Below, piece by piece: positions 19,930 through 32,500 of a stretch of 64,000 nucleotides of DNA; the stretch's first letter is position 1, and every line of letters begins with the position of its first letter. Source of the DNA: Trichuris trichiura (taxonomy: Eukaryota; Nematoda; Enoplea; Trichinellida; Trichuridae); the NCBI GenBank assembly GCA_037903355.1, contig JBAJFE010000042.1, positions 62,001 through 126,000 of the forward strand, read 5' to 3'. The notes beneath the pieces are model-generated. The model saw only the letters and a list, made by a program, of their open reading frames with translations, did not search any database and was not told where the DNA came from. Position numbers and translations under genes: made by a program.

Positions 19930-20900
19930 GGACCGCAAAAGCTTTATGCGACACATGCGGAGATGGAGTGATACATGTAGCCATGTGCGAGAAGTATTGC
20001 AGGCGTTTCCAGCGTAAAGATTTCAATCTTTACGGCTGACTGAGGTCAGGCTGCCCTAAGGAAACTGAAGACAGATATTTGCAGGCGCTGCTTGTCCAGA
20101 ACACTGCTATGGCGACCCGCGAAACTTGCATAAATGCTTTAAGTGAACCATACGACTGTTAGTTACCGGTTCAAATTCATCTGTAAGATGCGAAAAGGGG
20201 AAACTAATGCCGCATCAGTTGAATAAAACTCGTGAGAAGAAATTTATAGAAGCTCGAGAAACTTTCTTAGATAAACACCAAAAGAAAAACTTCTTATACT
20301 AAACTGTCACCGCAGACGAGAAGTAGACCCTGTGCAGTAACCCAAAAAAAAGAAAGCACTGAGTAGATTTTAGACAAACAACCACATCGACGCCAATGGC
20401 CAACATCCACTGCAGAAAGGTGATTCTGATTGTTTTCTGGGACTACGAATTTACCCGTTCTGGTAAGCTGCTGTAACTTGATCAGACGGTAACAGCAGAT
20501 ATCTGTTGCACGCAGCTTAAGAAACCAGCGCAAGTTCCGGAACAAAAGAAGGTAGTTGAAGAAAAACAGTATCTTCCTTTTACACGATAACGCACGACCT
20601 CATCTCGCTCCAACATCAAAAATTTACTTGAACAGATTGGCTGAAAGGAGCTGCCACATGCTGCCCACTAACCAGACTTGGCACCCAGTGATTACTACCT
20701 ATTCTAATCAATGCAGCAATGAATTGCCAGAGGTTAAAAGGGGTGATTAACTTCTTTCCGTTAAAGAGTTAAAACTAGCCAGCTTCTGACGAGGTGTTGT
20801 CCATATAGCGCCAAAAAGTTGATAAAAGGCTGTTGAAAGGGTCTGAAACTACATCGTTACAATTACGCTTTATGAATATCTTACATTTTCAAAAAGTCAG
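19930..20900 (+). pseudogene. mariner transposase pseudogene
   Basis: Translated in shifting frames it gives mariner landmarks in order: a helix-turn-helix region with FNLYG and SGCPKE near 20020-20060, ITADEK-like VTADEK near 20305, KQPHRRQWPTSTAE near 20380, VFWDYEF near 20440, and LHDNARPHLAP near 20575 (the HDNARPH block around the second catalytic Asp). Stops and frameshifts are frequent, so it is inactive. Terminal repeats were not located. Confidence 0.8.
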
Positions 20901-21487
20901 ACGAACTTTTGCACCAACCTAATAATACTAGTTGCATTTAGTTTAAACATTCTCCCTCGTCGTGTGAGCCCATATTATTCATGATGTATACCAGCCAAAT
21001 CTGCAATGCCTACATTATCTTCTAGATCGCAACCCAGCGGGCAGAAGAGTTTACTGGACTGTCGCTACCTGCGAGCGTTCTGTCATGTTGCGAAGATACG
21101 TTAATCAGCAAGAAATCTAATGCTGGCTCTTTGCTAGCCATTGCAGACTTTCCAAGTTAGATGCTTCATTCTTTTTTTTGTTCGCTGCAGTAATCTGCGT
21201 ACGTCCATTACGCTTTGAAATTTCATTATCTTGCCAATGTCAATAAAATAGTAAGCTCTCTTATCAGCAGTATTAAGCGCGTGCAGCGCTAAAGGTATAG
21301 AACCTGACAGTCAAAGGCTCTGCCCACATGTTCGAAAATTTTAGCTGTGCATGTACCACTTCGACACTTCTGGCCGCTGGATTTTTACAGTCATTGCTCC
21401 ATGAGACATTAGGTGTCTCCTAACGGGTACGTAATTTTTCACGCTCAAAATACGCTAGCCACGTTAGACCTGTTCAGTTCTTGTTAA

Positions 21488-21530
21488 GTACAATAAAACC
21501 TCGATTATCAGAATTCGGCGAGGAGAACAA
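21488..21530. repeat. Tigger-like terminal fragment
   Basis: CAATAAAACCTCGATTATCA resembles a Tigger inverted-repeat end (CAGTAAAACCTCGATTATCC). It could be the left end of the Tigger relic that follows; no matching right end was found. Confidence 0.4.
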
Positions 21531-22080
21531 AAACTTGCAGTACGATAAACAATTCTAAGTTGTAAGCCCGTTACTTCTTAGGGAACTAGTTTAACTTTCC
21601 TAACACTGTGCATTCGGCCAGCCGCTGTTTCTACGACTCGGTCAATCGCTCTCCAAGTAAACTACTTCTATTTCAGTAGCAGTCTGTGCTTTAGTATTAC
21701 AGGACAATCGGTGGTGCGAACAGTGTTACGATGACCCAAAGCAACTGCTATTTGAAAATCGCTCGTTCATCGGGTCTTTTTCTGGCTTTTGCGCATGTAC
21801 TGCTGTTGTACATATTGTTCGAATTACCTGTTTTTTCAGAACAAGAATACAATCTCACAAATAAAAAATGGATATAAAACACGTGAATTAACAATGGAGA
21901 ACAATTCGAAAAATAAATTAACAGGTACACAGGAAAATGGTACAAGATATACTCAACAAGAGACGCGGGCAGCTGACAGACAGAGAAAACTTCCAAGAAG
22001 AAGATTTTAAAACTCGTTTTAAACCGTTAAAAACGATTGAAAGCCCATTTCGCACGTGCAAATTACATTTATTTTAATAC

Positions 22081-22117
22081 CACTGACGATGGGTCACGCG
22101 CAGCTCGAAAGCTAAGG
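22081..22117 (+). repeat. hammerhead-like motif, degenerate stem
   Basis: CTGACGATGGG at 22083 and CTCGAAAGCTAAGG at the other side. The core words are kept but the stem between them pairs poorly. Confidence 0.45.
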
Positions 22118-22279
22118 AACTATTAAAAGCTTAATACTTCCAACGAGACAACTACCGTACAAAAATATACTTCAAAGATGTAAAAGCGTATAGTCCCTTA
22201 CGAAAAAGTTATGTCTTCAGAAAGGATACTTACCCTAACTGGCGTTTAATGCAGACGGAACTTTCCTGTTCTGTAGAAT

Positions 22280-23460
22280 GTCGCAATCGGCATTCATTAG
22301 TGAAGAAGAAGCGTCTTGGTTTAACGAACGAAAGGATCCTCTAGCACTGCCGCTCTGTTCAAGTGGAGCGCAGTATATGGCGAAGACTGCATTAATCTAT
22401 ATGAATTGCTGCTAACTGCTAACCTCGATCCTTGAAGGCAAAAGATAAGAATCAGCTATCGACGTTTTGTTTGCGTAATAAGATGAACGCGATCTTTTTT
22501 GAGCCTGGATCAAACGATGCTTCGTTTCTGAAGTTACGAAGCAGCTCATCACTAAGGTATTACCTTTCGACCTCCTTTTGTTATTGACAACGCCTTAGGT
22601 TACCTAGAGCCCAGTGAATTCGCCATCGAAAATGCAGAAATCATCTAACCTGCCTACGAACACAACTGCGCTAATTCAACCCGCCAGGAAACGGCTCCTT
22701 AGGGCTTTAAGCTATCACTACACGCTTTACTATACGGAAGAAAATCTTGATTAGACCAATTTCATGAATGAGTGGAAAGTCTATTCGACTAGTGACGCAA
22801 TTATTGCCACGGACAACGCTTCAAAAGCTGTCAAGCCTGAAACGATCATTTCTTCCTGCAAAAAAATCTGTCCTGTTCTTGATCATGATTTTTTCGCACT
22901 TGAAGCAGAGCCAATAAAAGAAGCTGCGAACGAGATCGGGAGATCGCCCTGACCTTATGCACGTTCTTCAACCACGCGCAAGCGAAGCGGTGGTTCTACT
23001 GCGGCAAAAACACTTACGGTTCATATTAAGCGCTAAAATTTTAAAGTGCCCATTAACAGCATCATAGAAGCTAGGAGTGATGTATCGAAGCGTCTTGTTT
23101 GACGGTTGCTTATCTTAGATCTAGTCTGTGATTCTGAAGACTTTGTACCTATGGTGAAATATGTGGAATTACTGAAAACTGCATTCAGCTGATCATGCGT
23201 TGAAGAAATGGATTATGAGGATATTAGTCGCATTTCGAATTGTCGACAGGATGGGTTGATCACTGATGATCTGCACGGGAAGTAGAAGAAAGAGAAGGAA
23301 ATGATGATAAAAATCAGGAAGCTCATCCGCAGCATCTAGCCACCGTTGGTTCTTTAGAAACTACTGAACAGAGCTTGCACGGTTGCAATGCAGAACGCAG
23401 CAGGAAAGCCACAAAAGAGATCAGGGCTAATTCGAAGCCATTATAAGCAACTGCTTTACG
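22280..23460 (+). pseudogene. Tigger (pogo superfamily) transposase relic, C-terminal part
   Basis: Frame-broken matches to Tigger transposase: DLLLLLIDNALGYLEPSE-like sequence near 22585 (the DDE region LLxDNAPGHP), a KAVKPETIISSCKKICPVL-like block near 22820, EPIKEAANEI near 22905, and an EEMDYEDISRI...DDL region near 23205-23270. Many stops. It is more diverged than the copy at 40-42 kb and lacks a clear N-terminus. Confidence 0.7.
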
Positions 23461-25081
23461 AAAGAAGAACATTTGCGAAACAAAAGAAGCCGGAATTCCA
23501 TTTTACTGAGAAAACAACGAAAGGCCACTACGCGCCTAATAAGTAGGACTTCAGTTCGCCCCTAACTAAAGATAGTGACATAAAAACGCGAGCTCAGTGA
23601 ACCTCCGTTTTTTCCCAAATATGAGATTATTTATGTTGCAACTGAGTGGACCACCTTCCGTAAGCCAAAAATGAAAGCATATAGCTTCTGAAAAATACTT
23701 TGAATTCTATCTGCTGTAAAGAGCTCTATCATAAAAGTTGCCTTATTAATGTAGCATACCCGTGAAAGGAAAAAACTCGTTATTCATACCTTTGCCTGCA
23801 TAGCGGTCGAATGGATGGCTCAGATGCAGAATAACTTTTTTTCAAAGCAGCTTATTTACGATTTTACTCTGTTTTTCACAAGTAAACAATCTTGCTGACA
23901 CTTTGGACCATATCGTATTTTTCCTATGGTTTAGGTGCCTCCAACAATAAGACTTCTTATAACGTGAGATTTTCAAGCAACCAAATCTTCGCGTTATACG
24001 AGAACCATCTGTAAATAAGATCGCGCTATAGGAGACATGTTAAGTTTAGGAAAACCACGATTTTTGGCTCCAAGCACTTACTAGTAAATAACGACGGAGA
24101 AAAATCATAAGCTTTGCTGAAAAAGGAATTCTTTCGTACCTAAGCAATTTATTCAACCACTTTGCACGCGAAAGTAAAAACCCTTTATCACACGATTTGA
24201 TTAACACATTCTTTCTTTTTATTGCGATTAAAAATTGGTGAATTGGTAACAGGACCATATGCTTCCATTTCTTTTTCAAGCTAACGAAATTGTCTTACCG
24301 TAACACCTTACACTACGCCGACTGTCTACAAGACTTCGTTCCTGGAAAACAATAGAGGTTTACTGGGCCAGTCTTTCTATTACACCATCTTCAGTTACGG
24401 GCGAACTGAAGTTCAAGAGAATGAAAAAAATGGTAGTCGGCAGGCAGTAGGATCCCCTGAGTACGCTGGTTGAGGGATGAGGTTGATGCCCAATCACACT
24501 AGCACTTTTTCGGCTTTATCCGCTGTGAAAGGTCGACCGTCATCATAAAGAAGAAGCAGCCGCTCACGATTAGTCAGCGCTGATCAGCTTTGCGGCCAAT
24601 TCATGAAAATAGACGTTTGCCGTGGTTGCCCCAGCAAGTCTTAAGAACTTATAGCGGGTTCAAGCAGGCCAAAGTTATAGACTGTTTCCTTTACAACGCG
24701 GTTAACTTAGGAACCAAAGCTTGCGTTGTTCAAGGCTTGACCGTACTTGCTTGGACAAATGCAAATGAAGTTAGCAATACATTGAACCGGCTTTATTATT
24801 CAAGCGAACGTTCGACCAGCTTTGCAGCAATTCAAAAGTAAACTGATAGTCCTTATCCATTGTAATTTCAATCACCTCTTTTGTTCAGAGCTTCTTTCAT
24901 CCACTTAACGAGTCGAAAGCATGAAATGGAATGCTTTAAGAAAGAATAGCTTACAGGTTTCAGTATGAATAATGATCCCTATTATTCATGTGGAAGACTG
25001 TACAGCGTGGCAGTTCAGGCTAATTAATACTTACCAATGTAATATAAAAGCTAGATTTTTGGCGAAGACATTGTGGGTGAA
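23461..25081. other. no gene seen; contains a dispersed repeat fragment
   Basis: No supported coding region. Around 24226-24275 the sequence ATTGGTGAATTGGTAACAGG resembles 50236-50262 (ATTGGTGAGTTTGTAACAGG), so part of this interval is a dispersed element, possibly Penelope-derived. Confidence 0.45.
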
Positions 25082-25830
25082 ATGCATCACATTATTGGTC
25101 TCCTTGCAACATTCATTGTCATAGCGACTGGCTATAATGACCTTTCAAAATATCCCGGTAAAGTATAGCGTTGTCTACTGCATTTGGGTTACCTAAAAGG
25201 AATGCATTTTCAGAAACGCTGGCAGAGCTGTACTTAATCAATGAAAACAAAATGTACTATTTTACCTTCAACACTACGGAATACCAATCTAAGAAAAAGA
25301 ATGCAGTTGCGTTGTCTGTAGCTTTGGGTAAGAGCGAAAAATGTAAAGAACTATTCCCAATATTTCACATGAAGAGTCGCGAACCGAAAAAACGGCCACT
25401 TTATACAATGGATCTAAACGAGCTGACTAAATGGTCATCAAAGGGGTATGACATAGCTGGAAATATAGGCTACGGAGCAAAGACACTCGGGTACTGTGGC
25501 GCAAATATAGTGGTCGTCCAAACATTGATCCCCATTTTAAAGGATCATTACTTCCTCATACGAAACCCGCGTACCATAATGGAACTGGATAGCCTAGTCA
25601 ACAGAAAAATTAACAACGCTTTGATGTATGGCCGTAATAACCACGCACGGTTTAAACGTGAAAAGAAATTACCACCCGAGATTAACGGTAAACACCTAGG
25701 CGCACCTACGAAAAGCTCCAAGACAAGACACCGTCGAGAAATAGCGTCATGGGAGCTCAGAATGCAAGCGCACCTTGAAATGCTAAGTAAGTATAGAATT
25801 GTTTTTCATGCGTGGCCAAGCATGTCCTGA
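25082..25830 (+). CDS. predicted secreted protein, DUF5648-like repeats
   Basis: Exon 1 (25082-25157) starts MHHIIGLLATFIVIATG, a clear signal peptide. A 56-nt intron (GTAAAGT...CATTTTCAG) joins it in frame to exon 2 at 25214. The mature protein has two units of similar layout: LYLINENKMYYFTFNTTE and, after a spacer, RPLYTMDLNELTKWSSKGYD with GNIGYGAKTLGYCGAN. The pattern (hydrophobic, aromatic, YT, E, W/GY, G...GY) resembles the DUF5648 repeat of secreted proteins; I have not confirmed this. The C-terminus is basic. The frame runs to 25830, but a good donor (TAAGTAAGTAT at 25785-25795) could splice to 25870 and stop at 25874. Function unknown; possibly excretory-secretory. Confidence 0.6.
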
Positions 25831-25874
25831 ACTTGCTGTACTGCGCTCCAAAACAAAAGTAATGGTCAGCTTAG

Positions 25875-27855
25875 CACAAGTTGAAGTATTTTGCCGAATT
25901 TTAGTGCCAGTATCTTCAACTGATTAAAACAGCCATCACCACAAGTCCGTTTGCTTTCGTCAACATCGATCAATAACGTATTAAATAAAAATTCAATAAT
26001 ACAGTCGGCCTTCGTTTTTCGCGAATTCGATGCAACGCAATTTTTCCTTACTTCACTGACGTCTTTTTTGGCCAGACATTGGCGACTTGTAGCTTAACAT
26101 AATCTATGCTCTGATATCTTTGTATGCCTCTGCAGGTGCTATCTTACCCACACATTTGCTCGAGGAGACTTTTTCTATCGATATCCCTCGTTAGATTTGG
26201 TTCAATGCTAACGATTCGCTTCAATTTTGCCAGCTACTTTATCTCTTCCTTCCAGTTTCGTAATTTGCTCTTGTAACTTGCTATTGCCGCATTCCGTGCA
26301 CAAATATTGCTCTCTGTACAATTCACTGCTTGAGCGCTGCTAGCAAGTTGCTACAGCCATTCTCTATTTTCCTTCCTTCCATCGGTTGTTTGGCGAAAAG
26401 ACCACTACTAGAATGCAATTGAGCGTGCTGCCAGCAGAACTATTCAAACTATTCGCTGTTTATATGTGCACAAAAGAATTCGCACACCTTCCTGAACAGG
26501 ACAAAGGACGTTTTCCCTGTTGCATGCCGATGGGATTATGCTCGTGCAGACAGCCATTAGTCTGCGACTCGTCAGTGCATTATCGTCGCAACTTTGGCGG
26601 CTTTCGCTTACACCTGCTCTTTGCCTGGTCGGGGGTACATCGCCTTTGGTTCATTTTCATACGGAATGAACCAACAGCTACCAATGTAGAACAGGAATAT
26701 TTTTAAAAATGAGATGAACTAGGCCTACTCAGCAGATGCAACTTGTTAACGTTAGCGAGACAGAAGAAAAGAACTTACGAAAATTAACCTGCGGCCGTAA
26801 ACAAACAAGGGAACATGAACGAGCGCTGCCGAACAGAACTCGGCTATTGAAGCAATGGGAATGAAGCAACAGCACTGAACTGTGCTGACAGAGCAATCTG
26901 TTGGAACGGAAACGTCTGTCCGCAAGAGCATAATTCTAATATCACGTATACTGAAAGACGTCGTCTTTCATCTTGAACAACCAACAAATCTACCGTAATA
27001 CCAATTGCCTGAGCATCAATTTGTGGGTACCAACTCCCCCTCTAAATTCGCAGGTTTGTTCTGAGTTCTATTTGTTCATTTAGCGTGAAATGACTTTAAC
27101 TACAAAATGTGTACGACGCAAGTAGAGATTTAACTCGCCTTTTTACTGGAAAGAAGAATAGTGACTTCGTGATTCACGCCTGAGAACCTCCCAACTACGT
27201 CGTGCGCCCGGATAAAGCGCGGAAGCAATTTCTCCGATCGACGGCCCTTCCTCGTACGTCTCCGCAGCAGGATAAGCTCTCCCCGCAAATCTCCATTACA
27301 CCGCTGACGATGGCGACGATCGCTTAACCATCCGTTGGTTGTGCAGTTGTTTTGGTCTAATTACAGAAAGCCACTATGAGAATGAAAGAGATGAATCCAT
27401 GAAAAACTTTCTTTTAAATGCTCTGCCACTGAATGGAGAGCATCTCTTAAGAAAAGCGCAATGATGTTCAAAGTGTAAACTCTCGGAATGCTCTTATCCG
27501 GTCGGCACGTTAGGTGAGAGCTGTTCATTGATTCTTCCAAAATTTGTTTACCCTGTTTTTTCCTCCACAATTCTTTGGAGCACGACAGCACCGTCAAAGT
27601 CTTCAAACTAAGCTTAGGACCCCTAAAAAGGTGTATTTTTTCAATTCATCTAAAGTTAGTCCACTTTCTGCGAGGAATCAAGTTTATGCACCGTTTTGTG
27701 TTCCGTTTTATTACGTATGTACTTAAATTGTTTAAGAAGTCCGCATTAGTAAATAAACCGTTCACGTTCAGTTGCGTCCAAGCATGTTTTCGTCCCATTT
27801 GGACGTCATTTTTTTCATCGACGCGTTTATTTTATCGATTGAAAGGATTGTTCGT
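25875..27855. other. no gene seen
   Basis: ORFs such as 26386-26706 lack splice context or family resemblance. A hammerhead-like CTGACGATGG word occurs at 27304 but without a GAAA partner. Confidence 0.5.
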
Positions 27856-27868
27856 TTACAGGCACAAC
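27856..27868 (+). promoter_or_regulatory. acceptor close to the HSD17B10 start
   Basis: TTCGTTTACAG ends at 27861, 7 nt before the ATG, with no obvious upstream exon: a candidate trans-splice site. Confidence 0.45.
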
Positions 27869-28858
27869 ATGAGCACTTTCAGCAAAGTCAAAGTACAGTT
27901 TTTAAGCTGACCTTATCTCCATGCAGAATACCTATTTTGCAGGGTCTTGTTGCACTGATTGCAGGTGGCGCTTCCGGCCTTGGTAAAGGTTGCGCTGAGC
28001 ATCTTTTAAATCTGGGATCAAAGGTGGTCATTCTTGATTTGCCTACTTCTAATGGCAAACAAGTTGCCGAAGCTTTGCATGAAACGGATGTTGCTTTTCA
28101 GGCTGGAGATGTACAAGCATAATATGCGCGTATCTTGCCAGACACAAATATTGCTTATTCAAGGTCACCTCAGAAAAGGATGTTGAAGAAGCGTTGAACC
28201 TTTGCCGATCACGTTTTGGCAAACTCAATGTGCTGATCAATTGTGCAGCGATTGGAGTGGCATTAAGTGTCTATAATGTTACTGAGAAAAGGCCTCATCC
28301 ATTAGATCCGTTTGAAAAGTTAGTGAAGGTATGATGCATTGTATTCTCGATAGTTAATTTAGTTCGGTATGCTAAGGTAAATGTGATTGGCAATTTCAAT
28401 CTCGTCAGGCAGAGTATTGGTTTGATGCTGGAAAGGAAAATTGACGAGAATGAAGAACGTGGTATAATAATACAAGTCTCAAGTACAGCTGCTTTTGATG
28501 GTCAGCAAGGGCAACTAGCTTATGCCGCAGCAAGTGGAGCACTAAATTCGATGACATTGCCTTTGGCACGCGACTGTGCACGCTTTGGAATTCGAGCAGT
28601 CACTATTGCTCCAGGCAGGCAGTTGTTTGTATTTTTTATTTAAATTTTTGCTATTTCAGTTGTTTAGGTTTGTTCAATACTCCTTTAACATCTATGTACC
28701 CAGAAAAGGTACAGAAATTTTTTCAACGTTTAACTCCGTATCCACCTCGTATGGGAGAGCCGTCTGAATTCGCGCACATGGTACAGTGTGTGATTGAAAA
28801 CCCTATGATCAATGGAGAGGTAATACGAATAGATGGAGCCCTTCGATTACCCCCTTGA
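27869..28858 (+). CDS. HSD17B10: 3-hydroxyacyl-CoA dehydrogenase type 2 (HSD17B10) with altered catalytic Lys
   Basis: A short-chain dehydrogenase of the mitochondrial matrix that acts in isoleucine and fatty-acid breakdown and, in animals, as the MRPP2 subunit of mitochondrial RNase P. Exons 27869-27892, 27943-28110, 28164-28328, 28377-28614 and 28668-28858 give 261 residues, the length of the human protein. Family blocks: GLVALIAGGASGLGKG (nucleotide binding), DLPTS, TSEKDVEEAL, TIAPGLFNTPLTS, ENPMINGEVIRIDGA. Ser155 and Tyr168 are present, but the lysine of YxxxK is Ser172 (AYAAASGAL), TGG is AGG and NCAG is NCAA. The last intron appears to use a GC donor (CCAG|GCAGGC). All introns are 48-53 nt. 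AATAAA at 28897. Confidence 0.95.
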
Positions 28859-28896
28859 TCTTCAAGCATAAGAAATGTGTAGGATTTCCACGGCAA

Positions 28897-28902
28897 AATA
28901 AA
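28897..28902 (+). terminator. polyadenylation signal AATAAA for HSD17B10
   Basis: Canonical AATAAA 39 nt after the stop codon. Confidence 0.6.
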
Positions 28903-29588
28903 CATACCACAACTCAGACAAGTTAACCCTTTATTAAATGGCCTACTGAAGCAGCACTTATTGGGCAAAAACTCGGTTTATACCCTTCTTCGGCTTAAAG
29001 CACTTGCCATATACTTGGGAAAAGTCAGTGCTATTCCTTAGCGTACCATTCTGCTGTTATCTAAAGAAAAGTTTCATGACTTAGACTTCCTTAACGTTAC
29101 GTTGCACTTTCTATTCGGATGCATTAAATTTATTTTTCTTTAAGGAAAGCCAATATCTTGCCCAACAAAGGCGCCTAGATATAGGTAGGAACGTCAGGAA
29201 AACGACATAAACTTCCTTTCGAATTGCTTTTCCCATTCTCGTTCAGCTGTTCACGTAGGAACAATTGGCTTAGCAAGTTTTCTACACGTTGTAAATCAAT
29301 AATCGGAGCAAGATGAGACAACTTTTCTAAAATCTTCTGGGATCAACTAGCATTGCCAGGCAACTCCGTGACACTACAAATTGCTGAGTGGTAGTGGAAG
29401 TTAACATGTGGGTAAATAAATTCAACGGCATAGGTATAAGAAATAAAAGAGCACATAATAAACAGTTGCCATAGCAAGTAACGTATTTAAGCAGCCCCTG
29501 ACGTTGGCGTTAAAAAAACGAAGACCAAATAGAAAAAAAGAACATAGTCTTATCCTACTTCACGACTCTTCGTTGAGCTTAAGGTTGC
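28903..29588. other. no gene seen
   Basis: The interval between the convergent HSD17B10 and UNC-60B genes holds no supported feature. Confidence 0.5.
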
Positions 29589-32500
29589 CTAAACACGCTG
29601 GTGAGTCATTAGCTCATGCTTGATTGCTTTTTCATCCAAGTCTGATATGTCTGATGCTTGAATCTGCATCAAACTTTCGAGTCCCAAACAAGACTTCAAT
29701 CCTCGTACAGAACTAGCGTACAGCATACGTTTCCGTACGGGCGCGTCATCAGGACATCTGAAAAAGTTGATTCAAAGGAAACCGGCTGAGTTAACTTTGA
29801 AACTCACAGCTGGACGAATACAACCTTTTGTATTGAAGAGGTTGACTCTGTTCCTTGACGTTGGACTGCAAACTCAACGTCGACGCAACCATATCTGCAC
29901 TCTTTTCCTGAACCAATTGCTTTGGCCAACTCCTAAATAACATTTCAACTTTCAGCAAACCACGCGGCGACACCTCCATTAGGTTGCTGCAATCAAAGTT
30001 CAATTTTTCCAGTGGTCTGATTTGCATTCATTCCCCTGTTCATACTTGTAGGCAGCTGTTCTTATTTTTTTTACTGCCTTCTTTACGCGGGCAACGCCGT
30101 CATTGTGCTTTTGCGACCGAGGCTCCATTTTGCAAACTAATTTTCGCATTAGTATGCCATTGTAAGCACTTTATGTACTAACCAAATCTCTTTTTCTAAG
30201 TGCAACCTGTTTCACCAACGTAAGTAGCAGAACATGCACATTTAACCACGTACACTAAACTTGTTTTTTTTTGTTCATGACAACTCTTATTTTATCTGAC
30301 CGAAGTGACCTTAAATTGAGAAAATTTTCGAAGAACACTCGAAAATCTGAAAACCTGCCAAGGTGTAGAATTTTCTCGCCTAATCCCACAACGTAGGCAA
30401 GAACAGGCGCGGTAAACTTAAACAGTCAACTTGCGGAGAGCTACTCCTATGAGATCTAAGGCGCTCTATGAGGGGAAGTTTTTGAAAAGTGTCACGAACA
30501 CCCTTCAGTTCAACGTGAAGAAATTTCAGGGTTACGTAAGTCAGTTGCTCTGTCCACCATACCTAAAATAATCCTACGTTTTACGGGTAGCGGTGATGCG
30601 ACCGGAAACGTAAATATTGACCAATATGGGTAGATTTTCTGTAAAACTTAATGTTCAATTTATCATCTGTTTGAACAAAAGAAATGTCCAGGAAGGGAAG
30701 TGACTTACGCGTTCTTTACGGTAAAGACTATGTGAGCACGGAAGCGTAAAAATTCTTTTTTTTTTACCTTTACATACAGTTGCCAAGAAGTTGACAACAT
30801 AACGTTTAAATAAACAAGATTCAATGTTCGCATCAACCATTTGCAAGCCTGTTCTCTCTCTGTAGATTCTCCATAAAAAATTCAGCGAGGACTAGTTACC
30901 GGATCAGGCTGCTCACTAAGGCTCCATTAAGTTATTCGTATGATTTGACGTCTAATTGAAAGCAATTTCCTTCTTTCATGCAAACAGATGTCAACTTGGT
31001 TCCGTAAAAACGATTCAGTTTTGTTCTGTTTAAAAAGCTGATATCTTTGCTGAGTAGATCGAGTAAGACCCTGAGAGTATGAGAAATAGGAGTACACAGA
31101 AACAGTTCCTAAACATTACAACTAACAAGAACTTCATCAGGAGCTAGGGGCAACTCGTGTAATACCACAGGTAACAAAAGTGCTATTCCTGACTAATTAC
31201 GGTTCTTTTCCTGTTAACGGTTTTTTGAATTCTTTCTAAATATTTGCTGAATTTTCTAGCAAGACTGCTGTTGATACTAGACGCCATTGGCTTTAACGGA
31301 AGGCCAACCTTATGCACCTTTGAAAGACCGTAGAATGCAGGGTCTTTGTAAATCGATGAAAATCAAAAACGTGTTGCAATTCTAGACAGTTCAAGGTCAT
31401 TTGTTTCCACTCCACAAGAAGTCAAAACAGAATGTAGTCTTTTTCCCAAATTGTTGACACGATTCCCGTCGCGGAGTTTGCAAATGCTACTGTTTATAAA
31501 TAGTGGTCATTTTATCCATACATTCTGTTCCACGAAGTGCTACAGCTGGTTGCCTTTATCGTCTTTGGCAACGGCTCTGTTGAATTATGATTTAAGTTAT
31601 CTTAGGGCTCTAATTCTGCAGCGTAAAGTTTGGGGTACAGTTGAGTCTACGCTTTAAGTATAGTTTTACTGTACACGCTTCTGACTACATTGGAAACATA
31701 GCTGTTTTTCAGGACTGTAAAATTCACGAATTGCAAGGTATTATTTATAGAACTCTAACAAGCGTCAACTCTTGGTTTAACGAGAAGGAAGTAACAGACT
31801 TAAAAGTCTACTTTCGCGGACGTCATGACTTACGATGCAATAATAACATATACTCCTTTAGGTCAACCGTTCAAGATCGATGTAGGACAACAAATAAAAG
31901 CTTCAATTAACGTAAAATCCTCTAATGGGATTTTACTCAAATAAAATTCTGCGGGGACTATACTTTCCTATGATTTTCAATACGAGTGGCCCCCAAGCAT
32001 CCCTTTGGCTATTTGTGCCTCGCTGGATTTTAAGAATAGCTTCTGGGGGCACATGACTTTCTCTGTGAATCACTGGATTAGCCAGCAAACTTACTAGCAT
32101 CGACAACGAATGGAACGAAACTTTGGGAACAAATACACTCGGAATGCTTCGTTTTTTACAGGACAGTATGGTTTGAAGACTAGAACAAATTTTGTCAGTT
32201 AAGCTATAAGAAATGTACATCCCGCACACTTTAACAATTGGTACATAATGATGGTCAGTGAGTGAAAATTTGTGCTGCATTGACTGCCTGTTCAACAGAT
32301 GTAGAAATGACTGAACCGTTTTTTGTGAAAACGATTACATCCTTAAGACGACTACGAATTTTCAACGCGTTCAATAAAGGGGTGCAACGCGATGAACAAC
32401 AAAAAGCAATGGTATCAATGATTTTAACCTTAAAGGCACTTACGTCTTGGAACTCTTTGTAAGACGCGCCTCTTTGTCCTTTCTTTTCCACGATTATAGT

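Noticed and set aside
27303..27335. Hammerhead-like CTGACGATGG at 27304
   Set aside because: A short GCGA/TCGC stem follows but there is no GAAA, so it does not meet the motif.
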